A DNA stretch of 64,000 nt from Rhodococcus sp. ARC_M5. Lineage in GTDB: Bacteria; Actinomycetota; Actinomycetes; Mycobacteriales; Mycobacteriaceae. The position numbers and the translations under genes were made by a program. This document shows, piece by piece, positions 22,936 to 30,678 of the stretch. The notes beneath the pieces are model-generated. The model was not told where the DNA came from. It worked only from the letters and a program-made list of their open reading frames with translations, and searched no databases. The stretch lies in contig NZ_JALGQE010000013.1 of the NCBI RefSeq assembly GCF_022810405.1, forward strand, positions 78,232 through 142,231, written 5' to 3'. Position 1 is the stretch's first letter; the number at the start of each line of letters is the position of its first letter.

Positions 22936-24278
22936 GGTCGACTCACCGCCTCTTCCAGTGGCTGCTCCCCGGACGGGCCGAACATGTACCCCGACCTGTG
23001 AAGTCGACGCTCGAACAGGCGCTGCAATGGGGTTGCAACGAAGGTCGTGACCAGGGTCATGAGAACCAAAACGGTGTAGAGGCGCGCCGAGATGATTCCC
23101 GCCTCGAATCCGATGTTCACCAGGATGAGCTCCATCAGTCCCCGGGCATTGGCGAGTGCGCCCATCGAACCGGCCTCGAACCAACTCATTCCCTGCCACC
23201 GAGCGGCCAGCCCGACAGCACCGAACTTCACCGCGAACGACACGACCAGGACCACGGCCGCCACGAGAAGTGTCGAGGCGTCGAAGATCAGATTCAGCTG
23301 GGTGTTCAGCCCCGAATAGATGAAGAACGCAGGCACCAGAACGTACGCGGTCAGCGGCTCGAATCGATTCCGAATCGTGTCGAGAAGCGGACCTCGCGGC
23401 ATCACGATCCCGGCGATGAATGCACCGAATACCGAGTAGATCCCGACCAGATCGGTGAACCAGCTAGCCGCGAACACGACGAGAAGGACGACGGTCACGT
23501 GCGTGATCGGCATATCGCCGGTGGTCCCACGGTCGCCGTGGCGCGGTGTCCAGGTCGCGAGTTTGGCGAGTAGAGGGCGACTTACGTAGATCATGAAGAG
23601 CAGATATGCCAGTCCCCCACCGACGGCGACGACTGCGCCCAGCGGGGTGCCCTTCGCGGTAGCTACCACGGTTGCCAGGAGGATCCAGGAACACGCATCG
23701 TCGATGGCAGCACACGACAACGCCATGGTTCCGAGTCGGGTGTTCGCCAGGCCCGAGTCGTAGACGATCCAGGCCAGCATCGGAAAGGCGGTGATGGCGA
23801 CCGCCGAGGCGAGGAACAATGCCCCCTGCCAGGCGGCCACCTCGTCGGTGAAGAAGCCACCGCGGCTGACCAACCACCATCCCGCAGCACCACCGAGAAT
23901 GAGTGGCGCACCGATACCCGCGACCGATGTCGCGCCCGCCTGCCGCGCATGGTCTCGGAGGATTTCGGTTCGGAAGGAGGCCCCCACCAAGAACATGTAG
24001 AGCACGAGGCCTAATTGACCCACCACATAGATGGCGACGATATTCGGGTGGGCGATGGTCTCGCTGCCGATGGTCAGTGTGGTGGGGAACAGCCATTGTT
24101 GTGCGCCCGGCAGGACCCAGCCCAGAATCGATGGCCCGAGGACAAATCCGGCAACCATGATCGCGACTACCTGCACTTGAGCCAACCTGCGAAACAGTGG
24201 CCACAAGAGACGGTACATCAGCAGAATAACTGTTATCTGAAGAAAGAAATGACCGGCAATGCTCAATAGTGAAGGCAA
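22929..24278 (-). CDS. Cation:proton antiporter, CPA2/KefB-like
   Basis: A 449-aa integral membrane protein with about 12 hydrophobic segments and the Na+/H+ exchanger fold, for example AIMVAGFVLGPSILGWV near the N-terminus, GLVLYMFLVGASFRTE (TM5-like with family Glu), and SCAAIDDACSWILLAT, which holds the paired Asp of CPA2 exchangers. No C-terminal nucleotide-binding domain is present. The start is TTG 24278 with AAGGAAG upstream; no ATG exists at a suitable place. It is first in an operon with the MMPL exporter. Related antiporter-like genes occur in antibiotic loci and are assumed to aid export or ion balance; ion and role are not known. Confidence 0.85.
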   Translation of the reverse strand: MPSLLSIAGHFFLQITVILLMYRLLWPLFRRLAQVQVVAIMVAGFVLGPSILGWVLPGAQQWLFPTTLTIGSETIAHPNIVAIYVVGQLGLVLYMFLVGASFRTEILRDHARQAGATSVAGIGAPLILGGAAGWWLVSRGGFFTDEVAAWQGALFLASAVAITAFPMLAWIVYDSGLANTRLGTMALSCAAIDDACSWILLATVVATAKGTPLGAVVAVGGGLAYLLFMIYVSRPLLAKLATWTPRHGDRGTTGDMPITHVTVVLLVVFAASWFTDLVGIYSVFGAFIAGIVMPRGPLLDTIRNRFEPLTAYVLVPAFFIYSGLNTQLNLIFDASTLLVAAVVLVVSFAVKFGAVGLAARWQGMSWFEAGSMGALANARGLMELILVNIGFEAGIISARLYTVLVLMTLVTTFVATPLQRLFERRLHRSGYMFGPSGEQPLEEAVSRPC

Positions 24279-24903
24279 TGGCTTCCTTTGCAGTTTCAGC
24301 GCTCAGTAGGCAAACGATCCACGCGACGCCACGTCTTTCGACAAGGCTCGTCTTACAAATTCACTGTTCCCGATGCTGACGAAAGTCCATGCCACTGAGG
24401 CCCGCCCCCGATTCCCCCCCACACCATCATCCCCGTCGCGGCCGGTGAGGAACCTTATCGAGAATGTCGCAACATCGTCAATGGTCGGCGCACTTTTCGA
24501 GCGCGTGGGGGACCGCGAATACAACTGATGCAAATTTCTTCGAGCCTTGCAAAGGAAATAGGTGCACCACCCCAGGTTCGATGCCGAATCCTTCCGGTCG
24601 CGAAGGATTCGCACATGCCTGACAAGATCTGTACGGAGATGCACTCGAGGGTCGGGCTATTGCCCGCGGCTATACATTTACGTACTGCAGCTGCCGCGGC
24701 CATCGCCATCTCGAAGACTGCGCACCCGAACTACATGATCACCAGTTTCATGGATATATTGCGCACCGATTTCATTGCGGGCGAGCCGACCTGACTCGTC
24801 CTGCACACACCTATGCGGTCACCTGCAGAATGAAACGACGAAAGCACCGGAACCGTTGCGGTTCCCGAGCTTTCGGTCGATCAGCCTTTGAGGTGCAGCG
24901 TCG
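24279..24903. other. Gene-poor intergenic stretch
   Basis: This stretch lies upstream of the antiporter operon. Open frames on both strands are short, lack ribosome sites and match no family I know. It contains a perfect hairpin (24585-24611, separate entry) and leads into the E1-beta remnant. Promoters of the antiporter operon must lie near 24290-24350. Just before the remnant, codons in the same frame read FPSFRSIS, which loosely resembles YPAFEQIVS of E1-beta and is followed by a TGA. Confidence 0.5.
24585..24611. other. Perfect 10-bp hairpin
   Basis: CGAATCCTTC (24585-24594) and GAAGGATTCG (24602-24611) are exact complements around a 7-nt loop. No T-tract follows and no clear gene ends here, so it could be an operator dyad, a terminator of a lost gene or an RNA structure. 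Confidence 0.5.
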
Positions 24904-24996
24904 ACTCGTGGCGCGCTCACCGTACCGATTGTCATTCGAGTTCCATTCCCGGGCGGTATCGGCGGCGTCGGGTATCACTACGACTCGGCGCACAGC
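24904..24996 (+). pseudogene. Remnant of a 2-oxoacid dehydrogenase E1-beta gene
   Basis: In frame 1 this stretch reads TRGALTVPIVIRVPF, then PGGIGGVGYHYDS, matching TRGSLTAPMVIRIPF and AGGIGGVEHHCDS of the intact E1-beta gene: 20 identical of 31 residues, and 71 of 84 identical bases between 24904-24987 and 2960-3043. There is a TGA in frame just upstream (24889-24891), and the similarity ends after about residue 31. It is therefore a short fragment of a duplicated or lost E1-beta gene. It lies immediately before the glyoxalase-fold gene and is partly covered by that gene's artificial upstream extension. Confidence 0.75.
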
Positions 24997-25051
24997 TGGA
25001 GACAGCAAGATCGGGCCTTGCGCCGCACTTGCATTTTGCAAGCATCAGAGC

Positions 25052-25456
25052 ATGAGCCTGTTCATCACCTGCCCCGTCGAGAACGTCGAGCGCGCAACGT
25101 CCTTCTACACAGCCCTCGGTTGGACGCTCAACCCCGAGATGTCCGACCACAACGTGTCGTGCTTCGCCATCACACCGGGGCAGTACGTCATGCTCGGCAG
25201 CCGCGAGATGCATGCGAGCGTGGGTGGCACCGAGGAGCTGATCGGCGGACCCGACACCCCGTCGAAGGTCACGGTCTCGTTCGACCTGGGTAGCCGCGAG
25301 GCGGTCGACGAGCTCACCGAGCGCGCCGGTGCTGCCGGTGGACGCATCGGAGACATCGACGATTACGCGTTCATGTACCAACGCCAGTTCGACGACCTCG
25401 ACGGCTACCACTACTCGCCGTTCTGGATGAAGACGGACACCGATACGGCCGAATGA
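25052..25456 (+). CDS. VOC family (glyoxalase-fold) protein
   Basis: A 134-aa single-chain vicinal-oxygen-chelate protein: MSLFITCPVENVERATSFYTALGWTLNPEM opens the first beta-alpha-beta unit, VTVSFDLGSREAVDELTERAGAAGG the second, and it ends with DDLDGYHYSPFWM. Such proteins include lyases, dioxygenases and resistance proteins; no function can be assigned. The ATG at 25052 is internal to a longer frame whose upstream part is the E1-beta remnant and is not coding. It overlaps the next gene, an HxlR regulator, by ATGA, so the pair is one transcription unit. Confidence 0.82.
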   Translation: MSLFITCPVENVERATSFYTALGWTLNPEMSDHNVSCFAITPGQYVMLGSREMHASVGGTEELIGGPDTPSKVTVSFDLGSREAVDELTERAGAAGGRIGDIDDYAFMYQRQFDDLDGYHYSPFWMKTDTDTAE

Positions 25457-25746
25457 GCGACCTCTCCGCTGCCCTCGACATCGTCGGCGCGCGGTGGGCA
25501 CTTCTCATTGTCGAGCGGCTACTCGAGGAGCCGCAACGGTACGGCGATCTGCAGCGCGACCTGGGCGTACCGACGAACATGCTTGCTACCCGACTACGCG
25601 AACTCGAAGCTGCCGGAGTGTTGAGCCGTCTCCCCCTTCGGCACAACACTCGGGCCTACGCGCTGACCGAAAGAGGCCTCGCCCTGCGTGACTCAATTGT
25701 CGCACTCGAGCGATGGGGCAAAGATACTGCGCCACAGGTTCGTTGA
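25453..25746 (+). CDS. HxlR family transcriptional regulator
   Basis: A 97-aa winged-helix regulator with the HxlR/MarR-like core: AALDIVGARWALLIVERLLEEPQRYGDLQRDLGVPTNMLATRLRELEAAGVLSRL. HxlR proteins usually begin with a conserved Cys near the N-terminus that senses electrophiles; this one lacks it (it starts MSDLSAALDIVG). It is translationally coupled to the glyoxalase-fold gene and is likely its local regulator. A strong terminator follows. Confidence 0.88.
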   Translation: MSDLSAALDIVGARWALLIVERLLEEPQRYGDLQRDLGVPTNMLATRLRELEAAGVLSRLPLRHNTRAYALTERGLALRDSIVALERWGKDTAPQVR

Positions 25747-25785
25747 GCTCCTGGAGAGCGTGAACACCGTAGGGGCCACGTATAC

Positions 25786-25826
25786 GACGACAGCCCCGCA
25801 CCTCTGCTGGTTGCGGGGCTGTCGTC
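25786..25826. terminator. Strong bidirectional terminator
   Basis: GACGACAGCCCCGCA (25786-25800) and its exact complement (25812-25826) form a 15-bp stem with an 11-nt loop between the convergent HxlR and symporter genes. Confidence 0.85.
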
Positions 25827-25835
25827 ATCGATGGG

Positions 25836-27137
25836 TCAGACGTTCAAATCCTCGTCTCGTCTGTTCTTGATGCGAGAGGTGGCCACGAAAGAGATCGCCG
25901 CCAGGATCATCAGGTAGATCGAGATCGACATCGAGGTGCCTGTTCCCTTGAACAGTGCCTCGGAGATGGTCGGAACGAAGGCTCCACCGAGCACGGTGCC
26001 GATCGCGTAGCCGATGGATGCACCACTGAATCGGACTGCAGCAGGGAACATTTCGGCGTACAGGGCCGGCTGCGGACCGTAGGAGAGTCCAAGTCCGACG
26101 GCGAAGAGACCGAGGGCCACGTAGATCCACTGCAATTCACCGGTGTCGACCAGCAGGAAGAACGGGATGGCGCACAACACCATTGCCGCGTTTCCGAGGT
26201 TCATGATGGTGGTCCGAGCGTAGCGATCGGACAGATGCGCGCCGAGGAGGGTGAACACTCCCCAGACGATGGCCGCGAACAGACTTGCCACCAACACGTC
26301 CACGCGAGCGAGACCGTGTTCCCTCGTCGAGTACGCGACGATGAAGCCGCCGACGATGATGTAGCCGTTGCCGTTGGTGCCGATGAACGACAGCGCGGCC
26401 AGCATGACCTGCTTCTTGTTGGTGCGCCACAGTGCGCGAACCGGAGTGTGGTTGCGCTCCTTGCGTTCCGAGAGCTCCTTGAACACCGGAGTCTCCTCGA
26501 CGCGACGTCGGATGTAGAAGCCGACGAGGATCAGCACGAAGCTGATCAGGAACGGGATGCGCCAGCCCCAGGCCTCGAACTGCTCCTCGCTGAGCAGGCC
26601 GGTGCACAGCGCCAGAGTTCCCACCGCGATGAGCATGCCGAGTGGGACACCCATCTGCGTTGCGGCACCGTAGATTCCACGCTTGCCCTTCGGTGCATGC
26701 TCGACGGCCATCAGCGCCGCGCCGCCCCACTCGCCGCCGGTGGAGAATCCCTGCAGGATGCGCAGCACGATCAGAATGATCGGAGCCCAGATGCCGATGG
26801 TTGCGTAGGTCGGCAGCAGTCCCATTCCGACGGTGGCCGCACCCATGAGGGTGAGTGTGGCAATGAGGACTTTCTTGCGGCCGATCTTGTCGCCGAAGTA
26901 GCCCGCGACGATGGCTCCGAGAGGCCGGAAGATGAAGCTGATGCCGATGGTGACGTAGGCGACGAGCTGTCCGGACGAGCCCATGGGCGCGAAGAACAAT
27001 TGGGCGAAGATCAGCGACGCTGCCTGCGCGTAGATGAAGAAGTCGTACCACTCGACCGTGGTTCCGACCATGCTGGCCATCGCGGCGCGGCGATGCTCGC
27101 GCGACACCCCGGTAGGCGTCTCGACCTGTGTTGACAT
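25836..27137 (-). CDS. MFS transporter, metabolite:H+ symporter type
   Basis: A 433-aa transporter with 12 membrane segments. The MHS-family features are visible: EHRRAAMASMVGTTVEWYDFFIYAQAASLIF at the N-terminus, FGDKIGRKKVLIATLTLMG (loop 2-3 signature), and RILQGFSTGGEWGGAALMAVEHAPKGKRG. Members import carboxylates such as shikimate, 2-oxoglutarate or proline. The ATG at 27137 follows the pattern MSTQVETPTG and fits family length. Its upstream region holds an ACCG-N6-CGGT site shared with the paa promoters, so it may import an aromatic or related acid that feeds the paa pathway. The actual substrate is unknown. Confidence 0.88.
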   Translation of the reverse strand: MSTQVETPTGVSREHRRAAMASMVGTTVEWYDFFIYAQAASLIFAQLFFAPMGSSGQLVAYVTIGISFIFRPLGAIVAGYFGDKIGRKKVLIATLTLMGAATVGMGLLPTYATIGIWAPIILIVLRILQGFSTGGEWGGAALMAVEHAPKGKRGIYGAATQMGVPLGMLIAVGTLALCTGLLSEEQFEAWGWRIPFLISFVLILVGFYIRRRVEETPVFKELSERKERNHTPVRALWRTNKKQVMLAALSFIGTNGNGYIIVGGFIVAYSTREHGLARVDVLVASLFAAIVWGVFTLLGAHLSDRYARTTIMNLGNAAMVLCAIPFFLLVDTGELQWIYVALGLFAVGLGLSYGPQPALYAEMFPAAVRFSGASIGYAIGTVLGGAFVPTISEALFKGTGTSMSISIYLMILAAISFVATSRIKNRRDEDLNV

Positions 27138-27262
27138 CGACTTGTCTCGTTTCGTTCGGGCTCCGGCGCTCGGATACAGGAGCGGCGATTCGGAGTGTCG
27201 TGAGGCAGGGTAATAGGGTTGGAACACGAACAATTTCGGCGACCGAAAACCGGATATAACTC

Positions 27263-27276
27263 ACCGTCCATTCGGT
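27263..27276. promoter_or_regulatory. Candidate PaaR operator, site 1 (symporter / FAD oxidase)
   Basis: ACCGTCCATTCGGT matches the ACCG-N6-CGGT pattern found before paaZ, paaJ and paaA, and shares the following CGGTAAT with the paaZ site. It lies in the 298-bp divergent region, 126 bp before the symporter start and 160 bp before the flavoprotein start. The rest of the intergenic region shows no gene. Confidence 0.6.
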
Positions 27277-27435
27277 CGGTAATCACTGTGACCGTCGACA
27301 CGATGGTTTGTCAAGGTGGCGCAGGCCATGACGAGCGTGGCCGCCCACAAGTTCGTCGAAATCTACCGACCGAAGCGCGAGTGTTCGTCCGAAACGACGC
27401 AGACACCGCCAGTGACGCCGGTCATACTCGAACTC

Positions 27436-28842
27436 ATGACTGCTCCGACCACCCTCGTTCTACATTCGCCGGTCATCGACGAACTGATGCGCGCCCTCGG
27501 TGCCGACGCGGTGGTAACCGACCCGGACGTTCTGGAGAGCTTCCGGCACGACGCGGCAGCTCTCTGCGAATCCACCCTTCCGCTTGCCGCGGTACTTCCT
27601 ACCACCGAGTCGGACGTCCGGGCAGTCATGAGCATCGCGTCCGCGCATCGCATTCCGGTGGTGCCGCAGGGTGCTTTGACAGGTCTGGCGGGTGCTGCGA
27701 ACTCCAGTGCCGGGGCAATCGCACTCAACACCCGCCGCATGAACAAGATCATCGAGCTCGACGTCGTCAACCGCGTCGCCGTCGTGCAACCCGGCGTGAC
27801 GAACAAGGAACTGAAAGACGCTGCCCGAGAACAGGGTTTGACGTACCTGCCCGACCCGTCCAGCTGGGAGGCGTCGACCATCGGCGGCAACATCGCCACC
27901 AACGCAGGTGGGCTCTGCTGCGTGAAGTACGGCGTCACAGCACGGTTCGTGCGTGGTCTGCGTGTCGTACTCGCCGACGGCCGCGCGACGTTCGTGGGTC
28001 GCCGCACTGTCAAAGGTGTCGCGGGCCTGTCTCTTGCGGACCTGTTCGTCGGTTCGGAAGGAACCCTCGGCATCATCACCGAGGCCACTGTCGGTCTCGA
28101 CTTCCCCAATGCAACCCCGCTCACGATGGCCGCTACCTTCCCGTCCACTGTCGCGGCAGGAGAGGCAGTGTCGCGGATTCGTGCGGCAGGTATCACCCCG
28201 AGCCTGTTCGAGCTGTTGGACCGCACCACCATTGCCGCCATCGATGCCTACGCGCGGATGGACTTCGGAACCGACGCCGCCGCAGTGCTGATCGCCCAGT
28301 CCGACATCGGCGAGGGTGCCGTGGAAGAGCTAGAGGCCATCGCCGCGCTGTGCACCGAATCCGGTGCAGTGGACGTGGCGGTCGCCGAGGACGAGGTCGA
28401 GTCGGAGCAGCTGGTTCAGGCCCGTCGACTGGCCTACCCCGCGCTGGAGCGCCTGGGTTCACCGTTGGTCGACGATGTGTCCGTACCGATTTCGCAACTC
28501 GCTACGATGATCGACGAGGTGGGTCGGGTGGCTGATCGGCTGGGCATCGTCATCGGAGTCGTCGGCCATGCCGGCGACGGCAACATTCATCCGACGGTCA
28601 TCGTGGATCCGACCGACCCGTCCTCGTTGGCCAAGGCTCACCGAGCATTCGACGAGATCGCGGCCTTCGCTCTCTCGCTCGGTGGAACCATCACCGGCGA
28701 GCACGGAGTGGGACTGCTCAAGCGGGACCTTCTCGAAACCGAACTCGACTCGGTCGCAGCCGAACTACAGCGTGGCATCAAGGAACTACTGGACCCGCAC
28801 TATCTGCTCAACCCCGGCAAGGTCCTCACCGCCCGGCCCTGA
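27436..28842 (+). CDS. FAD-linked oxidase, glycolate oxidase/D-2-hydroxyacid dehydrogenase type
   Basis: A 468-aa flavoprotein of the GlcD/D-lactate dehydrogenase family. The FAD-binding type 4 domain is at about 40-215 (PVVPQGALTGLAGAANSSAGAIALNTRRMNKI, STIGGNIATNAGGLCCVKYG, LFVGSEGTLGIITEATV). The FAD-oxidase C domain ends with GHAGDGNIHPTV, GTITGEHGVGLLKRDLL and LLDPHYLLNPGKVL. It oxidises a 2-hydroxyacid and passes electrons to an acceptor other than oxygen or NAD; candidates include glycolate, lactate, or aromatic hydroxyacids such as mandelate or phenyllactate, given the candidate PaaR site upstream. I chose ATG 27436 since upstream codons are not conserved-looking. It overlaps the convergent PucR-type gene by 17 bp. 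Confidence 0.87.
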   Translation: MTAPTTLVLHSPVIDELMRALGADAVVTDPDVLESFRHDAAALCESTLPLAAVLPTTESDVRAVMSIASAHRIPVVPQGALTGLAGAANSSAGAIALNTRRMNKIIELDVVNRVAVVQPGVTNKELKDAAREQGLTYLPDPSSWEASTIGGNIATNAGGLCCVKYGVTARFVRGLRVVLADGRATFVGRRTVKGVAGLSLADLFVGSEGTLGIITEATVGLDFPNATPLTMAATFPSTVAAGEAVSRIRAAGITPSLFELLDRTTIAAIDAYARMDFGTDAAAVLIAQSDIGEGAVEELEAIAALCTESGAVDVAVAEDEVESEQLVQARRLAYPALERLGSPLVDDVSVPISQLATMIDEVGRVADRLGIVIGVVGHAGDGNIHPTVIVDPTDPSSLAKAHRAFDEIAAFALSLGGTITGEHGVGLLKRDLLETELDSVAAELQRGIKELLDPHYLLNPGKVLTARP

Positions 28843-29938
28843 GCCGGAGCGACATCCACACGAGCAATCGTGTGTCGGGATCATCGAGATCGAGATCGAA
28901 GAGTTCCTTCGTTCGCCGCAGCCGGTAACGAAAAGTGTTGGCGTGCAGATACAGCGATGCCGACGCTGCGGCGACATTGGATTCGTGCGCAAGTAGCGCA
29001 AGTACCGTCGCGCCGTAGTCGGTACCTTCGGCAGCGTCGGAGGAGAGCATCCGTTCGACGGCCGGAATCGCCAACGGTACGTCCGACAGCGCATCGGTCG
29101 CCCTGTTCAGGGTGACCGGCACCCGGCTCTGCTCGAATGTCGTTGTATGCGCCCCATTCTCGACCGCATCGAGTGCCCAGCGTGCGTGACTACGCGCCAC
29201 CGCGGGCCGCGCATGCGGACCGCCGATCGCGAAGGTCACCGGCACCCCGAACGCTACCTCCGCGCGGCGTCGGACCTCCTCGGCCTCCTCGGCGACACCG
29301 CGGTCGTCGTCCCTCGCCACGACGAAGAACACGACGTGTTCGTCGACGATGAACCCGGAATCAGCATCACCGCCGAACGTGAGCTCCAACAGGCCCCCGA
29401 GCTGCACGAGCAGGACATCGGGTTGCGCCGAGTCCACCCTCGCAGCCACTACCGCGAAGCAGCTACCGGGCGAGGTGACGACGGCGGGATCGGTCAACAA
29501 CGCACGTGCCCTGGGGTTACCGGGTCCGGCCGGACTACGTCGAGCAAGGAGCAATGGCACCGCAGCAGCGGCCGCGCGAGTCAATGCGGTCACCGCCCCA
29601 CTATCGGGTGGGCCGGACGGGGCGGTGGACACGATGCACCAGATGGAGCCGAGGTACTCGCCGTCGGCCGAGACCGCTACTGCCAGACGCGGTAGCGCCC
29701 CGGCCACATCGACCACGTGGACAGCCGAACTGCGTCGGAAGTCCGGATCTATGTGGTGCACCATGTATCGAGCCGGGACCTGCTTGCCCAGAATTCCGTC
29801 GCGCCGCACGTCGTCGATCGGCTGGCCTGGAACGGACGAGTATGCGACGACGTAGCCCTGTGGATCCATCACCGACACTGCGCCGCCCACTGCCGTGGCA
29901 GTTGCGTCTGCCAGCGCCGAGAGATCTGCAGTGGTCAT
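28826..29938 (-). CDS. PucR/CdaR family transcriptional regulator
   Basis: A 370-aa regulator. The N-terminal region (ADATATAVGGAVSVMDPQGYVVAYSS) resembles a GAF/CdaR sensor. The C-terminal PucR helix-turn-helix reads TVLALLAHESNVAAASASLYLHANTFRYRLRRTKELFDLDLDDPDTRLLVWMSL. Related proteins activate carbohydrate-diacid, purine or polyketide genes. Its 3' end overlaps the hydroxyacid oxidase gene, and paaI lies 30 bp upstream in the same direction. It is a candidate regulator of the neighbouring oxidase or symporter; the target is not known. Confidence 0.85.
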   Translation of the reverse strand: MTTADLSALADATATAVGGAVSVMDPQGYVVAYSSVPGQPIDDVRRDGILGKQVPARYMVHHIDPDFRRSSAVHVVDVAGALPRLAVAVSADGEYLGSIWCIVSTAPSGPPDSGAVTALTRAAAAAVPLLLARRSPAGPGNPRARALLTDPAVVTSPGSCFAVVAARVDSAQPDVLLVQLGGLLELTFGGDADSGFIVDEHVVFFVVARDDDRGVAEEAEEVRRRAEVAFGVPVTFAIGGPHARPAVARSHARWALDAVENGAHTTTFEQSRVPVTLNRATDALSDVPLAIPAVERMLSSDAAEGTDYGATVLALLAHESNVAAASASLYLHANTFRYRLRRTKELFDLDLDDPDTRLLVWMSLRLRAGR

Positions 29939-29968
29939 CGACTCACCGTACTTCCACGTGCGGGATCG

Positions 29969-30364
29969 CTAGCGCGCTATGGTGCGACTGTCGCCTCGGA
30001 ATTCCGCGATCAGCTCGCCTCGGCACGTCACCGAGACGTCGTACAGTCCGTTGCGGCCGAACCTCGCACGCTCGACGGCGTCGGCGACGAGCACATCTCC
30101 TACCTTCGTCGGACGGAGATAGCGGATGTCGCAGCGGGCCGCGACGGCCGAATCGTCGTGCGAATTACAAGCCATTGCGAACGTCGTGTCCGCCAACAGA
30201 AAGACGTAGCCGCCGTGGGTGATGGCGTACCCGTTGACCATGTCCTCGGTGACGACCATCGACATCCTCGCATGGCCAGGTGACAGCTCGATCAGTTCGA
30301 TGCCGAGCTTGCGGGACGCGGCGTCGACCTCGAACATCTCGCGGGCGATAGACGAATCGGTCAC
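29969..30364 (-). CDS. paaI: Phenylacetyl-CoA pathway hotdog thioesterase PaaI
   Basis: A 131-aa hotdog-fold thioesterase. The PaaI signature runs from LGIELIELSPGHARMSMVVTEDMVNGYAITHGGYVFLLADTTFAMACNSHDDSAVA, with the conserved HGGxxFxLAD segment and catalytic Asp. It clears dead-end CoA thioesters formed when the ring-opened intermediate rearranges, protecting CoA supply. The GTG start at 30364 overlaps the stop of the EthD-type gene (GTGA). The gene order paaZ-EthD-paaI on the minus strand forms one coupled operon. Confidence 0.92.
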   Translation of the reverse strand: MTDSSIAREMFEVDAASRKLGIELIELSPGHARMSMVVTEDMVNGYAITHGGYVFLLADTTFAMACNSHDDSAVAARCDIRYLRPTKVGDVLVADAVERARFGRNGLYDVSVTCRGELIAEFRGDSRTIAR

Positions 30365-30678
30365 GGCTGCAACACCGATCGCTCGTTTTGGGTGAACATC
30401 GTGACGCCCCCGGTCGCGAAGTTGCGCAGATCCTTGCCTGCCGCTGTCATCTCGGGCGAGGCCAATCCTGCCTTCAGCGATGCCTCGTCCGCGAAGTACA
30501 GACTGGCGATCGCGTAGTACGGCGGTGGTGAATCGTCGAGCGAGTCGAGCGTGCCCCAGGTGAAGTCGACCAGCCCTGGAACTGCACGCGCGAGGGGCAC
30601 GTGCACGTCTGCGTAGTGACGATCGAATGCCGCAGGGTCCTCGGGCATCCCGTAACAGACGGCCACTCGCACGCTCAT
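30361..30678 (-). CDS. EthD family small protein
   Basis: A 105-aa ferredoxin-like alpha/beta-barrel protein of the EthD group: MSVRVAVCYGMPEDPAAFDRHYADVHVPLARAVPGLVDFTWGTL, with the HY-x-x-VHxPL signature, then PPYYAIASLYFADEASLKAGLASPEMTAAGKDL. The family takes its name from a small protein of a Rhodococcus ether-degrading P450 cluster and otherwise contains dimeric stress or aromatic-degradation proteins of unclear activity. It overlaps paaZ by ATGA and paaI by GTGA, so it is an integral part of this branch of the phenylacetate operon. Its role in the pathway is unknown. Confidence 0.83.
   Translation of the reverse strand: MSVRVAVCYGMPEDPAAFDRHYADVHVPLARAVPGLVDFTWGTLDSLDDSPPPYYAIASLYFADEASLKAGLASPEMTAAGKDLRNFATGGVTMFTQNERSVLQP

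Noticed and set aside
24303..24644. Possible 113-aa gene on the minus strand
   Set aside because: No ribosome site, no family resemblance and unusual composition; kept only as part of the gene-poor gap.
24615..24794. Possible 59-aa gene after the perfect hairpin
   Set aside because: It has an ATG but no good ribosome site and no similarity I recognise; insufficient to call.
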